From: DASZHJ01 sp035541215
GTDB lineage: Bacteria > Pseudomonadota > Alphaproteobacteria > ATCC43930 > CGMCC-115725
DNA: 64,000 nt
Direction of reading: 5' to 3'
Assembly (NCBI GenBank): GCA_035541215.1
Contig: DATKNV010000013.1
Location: 1 to 64,000, forward strand
This document shows, one piece after another, positions 8,437-15,590 of this stretch; the first letter of the stretch is position 1; every line of letters begins with the position of its first letter. Position numbers and translations under genes: made by a program. The notes beneath the pieces were generated by a model. It made no database searches. It saw nothing but the letters and a program-made list of their open reading frames with translations, and was not told where the DNA came from.

Positions 8437-9615
8437 ATGATTTGCGATCTTCCCTCTTTGCTTCAGCCGGCCGGCGAAGAGAAGTTCCTCGAGCATTTCA
8501 TCGAGAAAAAAAGGCTGCACGTCCGGGCGAGCGATCCGCAGCGGGCGGCGAGCCTCCTGCCCTGGACGACGGTCAACCACCTCATCGAATGCGACGTGCT
8601 TCCGCCCGACCGCATGCGAGTAATACGGGCGAACATTGATGTCGCGACCCTGATGTATCGCCGGCGCGACGAGCACAGGCATCTTCGCGCGGGCGCGCTG
8701 CAGCAGCTCCTTGCGCAGGGAGCCAGCGTGATTATCAACGACGTCAGCGATCTCGTGCCGGAGATCGGGCGATTGAGCGACAACATCGAGCGCCGGCTCG
8801 CGCATCGCGTCGGCGTCAACGCCTATCTCAGCTTCGGCCGCGGCAGCGCCTTCAAGGCGCATTTCGACTACCATGACGTGATCGTCCTGCAAATTCACGG
8901 CCGCAAGCGCTGGCGGAGCCTCGGGACGCCCTTCCCCTTCCCCGTCGAGCAGCCCGGCGGGGAGCCGAGCAAGGAAGCGCCGACCGAAACCGTCTGGGAG
9001 GACGTGCTCGAGCCCGGCGACGTTCTCTACCTGCCGCGCGGCGAAGTTCACGAGGCGGCCGTCGAGGGACCTCGTTCGGTGCACCTCACGATCGGCGTTC
9101 ATGTTCGGCACGGGATCCACTTTCTCGAGTGGCTCGGCAAGCGGGCCGCGCTCGACCCGCAGCTTCGCATGGACCTCACGCGAGTGGCCGGCGAGGAAGC
9201 CCTGCGACGTCACGAGGCGCTGCTGAAGCAGCGGCTCCATGCGCTCATCGATGGATCGAGCGTCGAGCAGTTTCTCGATGCCGAGGACATCGAGCGGCGC
9301 CCGCGCGTGTTGCTCAATATCGGCCTCGATGACCTCCCGGACGACGATACGCTCATTCTGCCGGCTCCGCGGCGCCACCTCTCGCATTCGGCCGATGGCG
9401 ACCCGGAGCGGCCGATCACCATCGGCGACGAACGGTACTCGCTTTCCACGCCTGCACGGCAGGCTTTGAGCCTGCTGCTTGCCAATAACGGCCTGACGTT
9501 CAACGAGCTTAGGGGCGCACTGGCCGCCCAAATGAATCTCGACCTCCTCCGCGAGGCCGTTCGCGAACTCGCGAGGAACGGGCTTGTCGGGCTCAATTCG
9601 GTCAAATCGCTTTGA
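8437..9615 (+). CDS. JmjC/cupin-type 2-oxoglutarate Fe(II) oxygenase
   Basis: 392 aa from ATG 8437, which has GGGAG at 8425-8429; an upstream ATG at 8356 gives a low-complexity N terminus. The metal triad is visible: H142-x-D144 in AHFDYHD and a distal His (about 205) in GEVHEAA, within a double-stranded beta-helix fold like that of ribosomal oxygenases (RoxA/YcfD). The C-terminal 110 residues look like a winged-helix region, also as in that family. It lies 141 bases behind the lasso cyclase in the same direction. I therefore infer peptide hydroxylation (for example of Asp, Asn, Arg or His in the core). Ribosomal protein hydroxylation is the alternative. Confidence 0.7.
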   Translation: MICDLPSLLQPAGEEKFLEHFIEKKRLHVRASDPQRAASLLPWTTVNHLIECDVLPPDRMRVIRANIDVATLMYRRRDEHRHLRAGALQQLLAQGASVIINDVSDLVPEIGRLSDNIERRLAHRVGVNAYLSFGRGSAFKAHFDYHDVIVLQIHGRKRWRSLGTPFPFPVEQPGGEPSKEAPTETVWEDVLEPGDVLYLPRGEVHEAAVEGPRSVHLTIGVHVRHGIHFLEWLGKRAALDPQLRMDLTRVAGEEALRRHEALLKQRLHALIDGSSVEQFLDAEDIERRPRVLLNIGLDDLPDDDTLILPAPRRHLSHSADGDPERPITIGDERYSLSTPARQALSLLLANNGLTFNELRGALAAQMNLDLLREAVRELARNGLVGLNSVKSL

Positions 9616-9723
9616 CGCTCTCGCGGCGGACCGAGAGCTTTCCTGCCGGAGAAAACGGCAGAGCAAATCGGCTTCCTCTCGACGGACCTTGTCGCCGCAG
9701 CGGGGTGCGGCACTCGCAGCCGT

Positions 9724-10500
9724 TTATCGAGGCTCGCTCAACAGCGTCGAATTTCTCTTGCGCGGGTTACGACGAGACGCCAGAGCGAGACACGCAAGCG
9801 CCGCGCCCATCAGGATAAAAGACGATGGCTCCGGCACCGTTAGAATCAGCTGGGTGTTTCCATCACCGGGAGTGGGAATAGGTACATAATCGGGAGGCAC
9901 GGCCGGCGTTCCGGAATAGGCAAAGACATAGCGCTCATAGCCGCTGGTATCGGGCACACCGGGCAAGCTGCCGCCAAACGCGATCAGCCCACCGACCGCC
10001 GCATTCAAGTCCGCGATTCCGGTGCTGTTCAAGATGATATCGATGAACGAGCCGTCATTCGCGGCCGTCACCGTAAAACTGCCGACAACCGGGCCGGACG
10101 CGAGTCCGTCATAGGCATTCGGCACTGTGCCGCCGCCGTTCAGCGTCGTGACGGCGCTGCCATAGCCATAAACGTAGATCTGCAGGAGCTCGCTATCCGA
10201 ACCGGGCAACGTCGCGAAGCCGGAGGCTGGCTCCCAAAGATGTAGCGTAGCGCTCGTTATGGTTCCGCTGACCCCCGAGAGGTCAAAACTAAAGAAATCG
10301 TGGTGCCCAGTTGTGGTTCCGCCATCTGGCCTCACGTTGGTCCCGACGATCTGGCCCGTAATGTAATTATCGTTCGTTGGATCGTAGAAATTGTCGTCCT
10401 CGTAATAACCGCGCTGAATGGTGTCGAGGACCATCGCACCGGCCGAAGGCGCCGAGACCACAGCAAAAAACGCAGCGCATAAAATCGTCCGCCAACGCAT
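9724..10500 (-). CDS. PEP-CTERM sorting-signal surface protein
   Basis: 258 aa. An N-terminal signal peptide (about residues 1-22, ending SAGA) is followed by a beta-rich, Gly/Thr/Asn/Asp-rich domain. A textbook C-terminal sorting signal follows: VPEPSSF at about 222, then a hydrophobic helix and a basic RRNPRKR tail. PEP-CTERM proteins are exported, cleaved by an exosortase and linked to the extracellular matrix. No exosortase is encoded in this window, so it must be elsewhere. The gene interrupts the lasso locus on the opposite strand. Residues before the signal (FSFDLSGVSGTITSATLHLW) resemble bacterial carbohydrate-binding-like beta-sandwiches, but I assign no activity. Confidence 0.85.
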   Translation of the reverse strand: MRWRTILCAAFFAVVSAPSAGAMVLDTIQRGYYEDDNFYDPTNDNYITGQIVGTNVRPDGGTTTGHHDFFSFDLSGVSGTITSATLHLWEPASGFATLPGSDSELLQIYVYGYGSAVTTLNGGGTVPNAYDGLASGPVVGSFTVTAANDGSFIDIILNSTGIADLNAAVGGLIAFGGSLPGVPDTSGYERYVFAYSGTPAVPPDYVPIPTPGDGNTQLILTVPEPSSFILMGAALACLALASRRNPRKRNSTLLSEPR

Positions 10501-10920
10501 TACTTCGTCCCCAATAAGACGGTGCAATGTTTAAATATTTTTGCATAATTCCCACCGCGATTCATGCACCATTCGTGGAGTTCTTCTGTTCCCCAGGCGT
10601 TGTCCGGAATAGGGACCGCGATATATAAGATGGGTTTAGACGATTAATCATTAACGGCGCTCTGCCAGAGAGCACGCTTGAATTCGTGTGGAAAACCGGA
10701 CCTTTCTTCCATCTCCTTGCGTTTCTCTTCACCGAATTTGGGAACCCTGCCGCCGATGATCGGCACCGACATTCCCTGTTACGTCCGACGCACAATCTCG
10801 AGCCCCGGACGTTGGGAGCGAGTTTAGACGATTGCTGCGCATCTCCCCGCGCCGTTATGCTATTTTTACTGTGTGCGTGGCAGGTTTTCGCTGGGGATTC
10901 CCTCATGGAGATGCTCACCG
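10501..10920. other. Intergenic region between the PEP-CTERM gene and the lasso precursor
   Basis: About 420 bases between divergent genes, distinctly more AT-rich than its surroundings (for example the stretch 10526-10552). Promoters of both genes should be here. I see no further precursor-like reading with the W/Y-x-x-P-x-L signature and no RNA gene. Confidence 0.5.
10832..10861 (+). promoter_or_regulatory. Candidate sigma-70-type promoter of the lasso precursor
   Basis: TTGCTG at 10832-10837, an 18-base spacer and TATGCT at 10856-10861 in an AT-richer patch. It would give a leader of roughly 50 bases before the precursor ATG at 10921. Judged by eye only; other arrangements are possible. 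Confidence 0.35.
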
Positions 10921-11106
10921 ATGCAGTCCGGTAATTCGACCGAGAATCGTCGGGGAACGACGCCGGTTGACGATGTGTCGCGGCCGCCCGCGCGCAAGCC
11001 GTGGCATGCGCCCGTACTCAAAGAGCTCGACATCGCCCTGACCGCCGATGATCGAGGGCACCAACCTCACGACGGCAAAGCGGGCAACGACAAAGATCAC
11101 TCCTGA
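10921..11106 (+). CDS. Lasso peptide precursor (A peptide), 61 aa
   Basis: ATG 10921 has GGAG at 10907-10910. Residues 1-42 form the leader, containing the RRE-binding signature W-x-x-P-x-L in KPWHAPVLKELDI and a Thr at position -2 of the likely cleavage site (LTA/DD). The predicted core is DDRGHQPHDGKAGNDKDHS, 19 residues. Asp9 would close a nine-residue ring on Asp1, and a C-terminal Ser is available for phosphorylation. The pattern aligns without gaps to paeninodin's precursor (Y-x-x-P-x-L, T at -2, ring Asp at 9, terminal Ser). Asp at core position 1 is unusual. Starting one residue later would give an eight-residue ring with Asp8. It lies 48 bases from the stop of the convergent kinase gene. 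Confidence 0.8.
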   Translation: MQSGNSTENRRGTTPVDDVSRPPARKPWHAPVLKELDIALTADDRGHQPHDGKAGNDKDHS

Positions 11107-11154
11107 GTCCCGTGACCGGCCGGCCATGGGCTGTGTGCCGTTGCGGATCGGTCC

Positions 11155-12060
11155 TCAAGTGCGCACGACATCGGACTCGACGAGCGCGGCCAGCTCGTCG
11201 ACCCGCGTCACGCCGGAGCGGCGGAACAGACGGCGGACCTCGAGGCCCGACAGAGCTTCCCCGAGCTTTCTGAACAGGGCGGGCTTGCTGTAGAGAATTC
11301 GAGCGATCTCGGAGCGGTATATTTCGGCGCCCAGGCGCTCGAAAACCTCGATCCCGCGGACGTCCGCGATTCTCTCGGGGGTCGCGCGCGGCGCGTCCTC
11401 CATCAGGTAGACGCGCCGCAGCCGAATGGGGGTCGCATCGAACGCGGCGGGTGCCGCGAGAAGATACTTGCCCTCGCCGAACCCGAGCCGAGGGAGCCCC
11501 TCCGATGCGATGCCAAGCGCCTTGAGACTGGCCGATCCGAGCTTCAGAGTGGGAAAGGTCGGCAGCGCCCTGGATTCGTCGTCCGCGCGAAGAACGGGAC
11601 AGATGTCGTCGGTGACGAGAGCGTGACCGCGCCGGATCAGAGCCGCGGCAAGCGTCGATTTACCCGCTCCGGCAGTGCCCGCAATGGCGATCGCATGGGA
11701 GCCGATCCGGACGGCGCTCGCGTGCAGCGGCAGCGTCCCCCGGAGATAGCAAAGAAGCCCGAGAATCGGGCCTAGCAGGAATACCCGCCATTCCGGCGCT
11801 TCCGCGGGCAGGCGAGAGTCCACGATGACGGTCTCGGCCGTGACCAGGAAGCGCGCGTGCGGCCGAGCGTCGTAAAGTATCGCGCCGCCGGGCATCGCTT
11901 CGATACGGCGCGGAGAAGCCGCATTCGTCGCGTCCGGCCCGACGACGGACCCTCGGCGGATTTCTATATCGGGCGCCCGGTCCGGCCCCTCCCAAGGCAC
12001 GGCCTCGGGCAAAGGGAGATCGGAACGGACTCGCCAGGTGCAAAGCGTGCGATCAATCAT
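11155..12060 (-). CDS. HPr-kinase-like lasso peptide kinase
   Basis: 301 aa. The C-terminal two thirds carry the HprK-type fold: LHASAV with His113, the P-loop GTAGAGKST (about 128-136) and the acidic pair in LVTDDICPV (about 151-152). The N-terminal 90 residues are a divergent domain typical of HprK-related proteins in RiPP loci. Kinases of this group (PadeK, ThcoK) phosphorylate the C-terminal Ser of the lasso precursor, and the precursor here ends in Ser. Only 27 bases separate it from the upstream B2 gene, so the two form a minus-strand operon. Confidence 0.75.
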   Translation of the reverse strand: MIDRTLCTWRVRSDLPLPEAVPWEGPDRAPDIEIRRGSVVGPDATNAASPRRIEAMPGGAILYDARPHARFLVTAETVIVDSRLPAEAPEWRVFLLGPILGLLCYLRGTLPLHASAVRIGSHAIAIAGTAGAGKSTLAAALIRRGHALVTDDICPVLRADDESRALPTFPTLKLGSASLKALGIASEGLPRLGFGEGKYLLAAPAAFDATPIRLRRVYLMEDAPRATPERIADVRGIEVFERLGAEIYRSEIARILYSKPALFRKLGEALSGLEVRRLFRRSGVTRVDELAALVESDVVRT

Positions 12061-12087
12061 TGCACTGTGGCGCGGCCGCAGCCCCGA

Positions 12088-12531
12088 TCACGCCCTGAAC
12101 GCCGCGATGGGTGTGAATTCGGCGGCGGTCTCGGTCCCGATCACGTCGATGTCGCCGCAGCGCAGCCAGGCGTGAGCGGCGAGCCCAACGGCGCCTTCCG
12201 GCCGCGCTCCGAGCTCGAGCACCGAAGGCAAGCCGAGGCGCCGCAGCATCATGCGGCCCGCAATCGCGCGCACCAGACAGCTCGACGTCCAGGGCAAGCG
12301 GTTGGCGGCCCGCAGGAGCGCACGGCCCACGCCGAGTGCCGCCTCACGCTCGGCAGGGCCCAGCGCGATTTCAGGCCGGTCGAGCTGCGACGCGGTTCGG
12401 CCGATCAAGGGAGCGATGGTCCGGAACGGCAGCAGCAGCATGGCGCGCGCGAGGCCGAGGGAAAGGACGGCCTCAAGGAGCGCTCTACGCTCCGCTGGCG
12501 TAAGGGCCGAGAATTTCTTCAGCAGCGTCAT
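12088..12531 (-). CDS. Lasso peptide B2 leader peptidase (transglutaminase-like)
   Basis: 147 aa from ATG 12531 (a TTG five codons upstream is also possible). The N-terminal 60 residues are helical. The C-terminal part has the B2 catalytic pattern: Cys85 in SSCLVRAIAGR, His120 in HAWLRCGDIDV and a nearby Asp. B2 proteins are cysteine proteases that cut the leader from the precursor, guided by the B1 RRE, which here is a separate PqqD-like gene at 14007-14294. It is the first gene of the operon with the kinase. Confidence 0.8.
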   Translation of the reverse strand: MTLLKKFSALTPAERRALLEAVLSLGLARAMLLLPFRTIAPLIGRTASQLDRPEIALGPAEREAALGVGRALLRAANRLPWTSSCLVRAIAGRMMLRRLGLPSVLELGARPEGAVGLAAHAWLRCGDIDVIGTETAAEFTPIAAFRA

Positions 12532-12915
12532 GCCGACGACCTTCAACGATGATCCGCAGCAGCCGGGCCCGGCGAACGGAACATTGAACCCTTCCCATGG
12601 TTAACAATTTCCGCGGCGGCGCCGCCCCACGCATTTCTCTTGCGGCCCTTGAGCCCTCCCGGCGGGCGGGAGTAGGTGGAGCCGGACCGCAGCACTCTCG
12701 GCGCGTCGGGCTCGGAGCCGACCTTATCAGGCCGGCCCTGGGCGGTCGAGCAAGCCGCGCCGCACCCGGCCGGAAAGCAGCCAGACTCGGATCCTCTATA
12801 ATTAATACGCCTCCGGCGCTCGCCGGCGCGAACGAACACAGATAGCGGACGATCGGCAGGCTGGGATCGAATTAGACTGGCGGCGTCTCGGCCCGCGAAC
12901 GACACGGAGGCGCGC
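12532..12915. other. Intergenic region between B2 and the methyltransferase
   Basis: About 385 bases between divergent genes. A TATAAT occurs at 12797-12802 on the plus strand, about 115 bases upstream of the methyltransferase start, without a clear -35. GGAGG at 12906-12910 is the methyltransferase ribosome binding site. No second precursor peptide or RNA gene is visible. Confidence 0.45.
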
Positions 12916-14010
12916 TTGTCGGAGGAAGGAATAGAGGCGCTCGTTCGAAAATTCCGATCCGCTGTGCGATCCAAGCCCGATTATCCCAAGCGCCTGCTCG
13001 AGCTCGCGGCGGTGGTGGCGCAGAAGCAAGGGCTGCTGCCGGCTTTCGAGCTCTGCGAGGAGGCTGTTGCAGAAAGCAACGGCGATCCCGAGATCGAAAC
13101 GCGGGCGCGGCGAATCGCCAGCAGACTCGTGGCTCCCTACCACGTGCGCATGATGAACGATGCCACGCGCAGCGCTGCCTGGGATCGCGCGATCAGGCGA
13201 GCGATCCGGCCGGGGGCGCACGTGCTGGAGATCGGAACCGGCGGAGGCATACTCGCGATGATGGCGGCGCGAGCGGGTGCCGGGCGGGTGACGACCTGCG
13301 AGCGCGATCCGATATTGGCCCATCTCGCGCGAGAGATCGTAGCGCTGAATGGATACGCCGATCGCATCAGGGTCATTGCCAAGCGCTCGGAAGACCTCGC
13401 CGTCGGCGTCGATCTCGAGCGCCCGGCCGAGCTGGTATTCGGCGATATCTTCGGGACGGACCTCTTGAACTTCGAGCCTCTGCGGGCAATCGCCGATGCG
13501 CGCCGCCGCTTGCTTGTGCCCGAGGCAAGATCCGTGCCGTCGGCCGCCACGATAAGCCTGGCGCTCGCGCATTGGCGAGGATACCCGCAGGTGGCGCAGA
13601 TCGGCCGCGCCGCCGGCTTCGATGTCACGCCGTTCCGGCGCGTCCTGCCGTCGGATTTCACCCTGGGGCTCGACGATCCCGATCTCACCCTGCGATCGGC
13701 CGCGGCCGTGGCTTTCCGCTTCGACTTCGGCGCGCTCGCGGCGCCCGAGGCCGGCCGCACCACGCTGCTCCTCGAGGCCGGCTCGGACGGAGACGTAAAT
13801 GGCATTGTCCAGTGGATCAACCTGCAGCTCGACGACGATACCGCGCTAGAGACGCGGCCGGCGGAGGGCGCGCGATACTTCATGGGATGCCGCTTCTATC
13901 CGCTGCGAGCCCCGCTCGACCTGCGCGAGGGCGAGAAGCTCAGAATTGGGGCGGCACACGATGGAAGGCGGCCGATCGTTTGGCCATACGGGCGCGCGGA
14001 CGACGTCTAA
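12916..14010 (+). CDS. Class I SAM-dependent methyltransferase, PRMT-like
   Basis: 364 aa from TTG 12916, chosen because GGAGG (12906-12910) is ideally placed and no ATG lies before the catalytic domain. Residues 1-75 are a short helical, TPR-like region. The Rossmann core starts near residue 95 with VLEIGTGGG (about 105), then an acidic residue in CERDP, and ELVFGDIFGTDLL in the place of the PRMT double-E region. The C-terminal 150 residues form the beta-barrel typical of protein arginine methyltransferases. Within the lasso locus it could methylate the peptide (the core has Arg3, Lys and acidic residues). Its 3' end overlaps the stop of the convergent PqqD-like gene by 4 bases. Confidence 0.65.
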   Translation: MSEEGIEALVRKFRSAVRSKPDYPKRLLELAAVVAQKQGLLPAFELCEEAVAESNGDPEIETRARRIASRLVAPYHVRMMNDATRSAAWDRAIRRAIRPGAHVLEIGTGGGILAMMAARAGAGRVTTCERDPILAHLAREIVALNGYADRIRVIAKRSEDLAVGVDLERPAELVFGDIFGTDLLNFEPLRAIADARRRLLVPEARSVPSAATISLALAHWRGYPQVAQIGRAAGFDVTPFRRVLPSDFTLGLDDPDLTLRSAAAVAFRFDFGALAAPEAGRTTLLLEAGSDGDVNGIVQWINLQLDDDTALETRPAEGARYFMGCRFYPLRAPLDLREGEKLRIGAAHDGRRPIVWPYGRADDV

Positions 14011-14294
14011 TGTGTCGCGGATACCAGCCCCGCCGCGACGAGCCTTTCCAGCAGCGCCAGCACATCGCGCTCGATGATCGCCCGGTCGGCGTCGTATCTA
14101 GCGGCCAGCGCGTCGCAGAGCGCGTCGACGCGTATGGGGCTGCCGAGGCGCTCCCAGATGTCGCTGCCGATATCGTCGAGACCGAAATAGCTTCCGCGCT
14201 CGACGCTGAGGATAATGACCTCGTCATCGACCGTTGCTGCGATCTGATCCTCGCTGCGCCGCACCATCGAATTGGGGGAAAGAGTCGCGGTCAT
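14007..14294 (-). CDS. PqqD-family RiPP recognition element (lasso B1)
   Basis: 95 aa from ATG 14294. It has the PqqD winged-helix pattern: SEDQIAATVDDEVIILSVERGSYF as the three-strand sheet, then GSDIWERLG and two C-terminal helices ending ERLVAAGLVS. As a stand-alone B1 protein it binds the W-x-x-P-x-L leader of the precursor and delivers it to the B2 protease and cyclase. It lies apart from B2, between the methyltransferase and the nucleotidyltransferase, in a locus where genes alternate in direction. Confidence 0.8.
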   Translation of the reverse strand: MTATLSPNSMVRRSEDQIAATVDDEVIILSVERGSYFGLDDIGSDIWERLGSPIRVDALCDALAARYDADRAIIERDVLALLERLVAAGLVSATH

Positions 14295-14375
14295 GTGGCC
14301 TGATTGGTACCCATCTCGCCTTGCCGGCAGTGTTCGAAGCCCTGCGAATTTAGCCCACGCGCTCGTTAAGCAACA

Positions 14376-15590
14376 ATGAAAGGATTCGAGGGCGTTCCCC
14401 CTCTCTTCGACCCGGAGCTGCGGTTCCTGCTGGCTTGCCTGCGGCGGCAATTGGCTGGCGCCGAACCCCAAGACGCGCCGTTGGTGGCGGAGCCGATCGA
14501 CTGGGAGCGGTTTGCCAAATGGGTCGAACGGCACGGTGTGGCACCCCTCACTTTTGCGGCACTCCGGCAGGCGGGCGAATCGATGATTCCGTCGGCAGCG
14601 AGCGCCCGCCTGCGAGACGCGGCTGCGCGCAATACGCGCCTCGTTTTGCTGCAGATCGCAGAGGCGCGGCGGCTCGTCGATATCCTCGCGCGCGCGGGAA
14701 TCCGCTCGATGGTCGTCAAGGGGCCGGTGCTGGCGATGTTGGCCTTCGGGGATCCCGCCCGACGCGTGAGCCGTGACATCGACCTCCTGGTCGATCCCGA
14801 GCGGGTGGTCGAGGCGGATCGGCTGGTCGCCGGCGCGGGCTACAGGCGCGTCGATCCGAATTTCGAGCTCACCCCGCGCCAATTCGATCGCTATCGCCGC
14901 GTGCGCTGCCAATTCGGGTATCGGGCCGCGCGCGACGATCTGCGCGTGGAGCTGCACTGGCGCCTCACCTCGAACCCGCTGCTATTGGCCTTCGACGAGG
15001 CGGACCTCTGGAGGAGACTCTCGCCGATCTGCGTCGCCGGCACCGAATTCGCGACGCTTCCGGAGAAGGAGTTGCTCCTCTACCTCTGCGTCCACGGCAG
15101 CGCCCACGTCTGGTTTCGCCTGAAATGGCTTGCGGATATCGCCGCGCTGTTGCGACAGATGAAGGCGGACAAGCTCGAAAGCATTGCCGCACTCAGCCGG
15201 GCGCTCGACGTCGAGCGTCCGTTTCATCAGGCGCTGATCCTCGCGCACCGGCTGTTGGGGGCCGCCCTCCCCGCGCCCATTCTTTCCGCGGCGGAGACGG
15301 ATCGGGCCGCACAGCGAATGGTTGCAGCCGCGCTGAAAGCGATCGCCTGGCACGGCTCGCCCGAAGAGCCGGCATCGACGCGCTGGTTCAATGCCTGGAT
15401 TAGTTGGCAGGCCTATCGGCTGAAGCCGGGGTGGCGCTATCGCTGGGCCGAATTCAAGGACCAGGCCGCCGCGCCGGAGGATTGGGCGCGCATTCCCCTG
15501 CCGGAGTCCCTTGCCTTCCTCTATTTCCCGCTGCGCCCGCTGTCGTGGCTCGCGCGAAAGCTGGCGCCCGGGCTCCTCCGCGACCGCTGA
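14376..15590 (+). CDS. Nucleotidyltransferase-family protein of lasso loci
   Basis: 404 aa. It matches the uncharacterised nucleotidyltransferase family found in RiPP clusters: MVVKGPVLAMLAF followed by RRVSRDIDLLVDP, whose D-x-D would bind metal, and a long helical C-terminal half. In the pseudomycoidin pathway a protein of this family (PsmN) adds hexoses to the phosphorylated C-terminal Ser. With the kinase present here, the same phosphorylate-then-glycosylate logic is plausible. It ends exactly where the convergent exporter gene ends (stops adjacent at 15590/15591). Confidence 0.7.
   Translation: MKGFEGVPPLFDPELRFLLACLRRQLAGAEPQDAPLVAEPIDWERFAKWVERHGVAPLTFAALRQAGESMIPSAASARLRDAAARNTRLVLLQIAEARRLVDILARAGIRSMVVKGPVLAMLAFGDPARRVSRDIDLLVDPERVVEADRLVAGAGYRRVDPNFELTPRQFDRYRRVRCQFGYRAARDDLRVELHWRLTSNPLLLAFDEADLWRRLSPICVAGTEFATLPEKELLLYLCVHGSAHVWFRLKWLADIAALLRQMKADKLESIAALSRALDVERPFHQALILAHRLLGAALPAPILSAAETDRAAQRMVAAALKAIAWHGSPEEPASTRWFNAWISWQAYRLKPGWRYRWAEFKDQAAAPEDWARIPLPESLAFLYFPLRPLSWLARKLAPGLLRDR

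Noticed and set aside
10501..10560. A sigma-54 promoter before the PEP-CTERM gene, as often found for such genes
   Set aside because: The TGGGAATTATGC stretch has the wrong spacing between the GG and GC elements.
10924..11106. A lasso core beginning at the Gly of GHQPHDG
   Set aside because: It would put the first acidic residue at position 6, too close for a lasso ring of 7-9 residues, and would leave Thr at -5 instead of -2.
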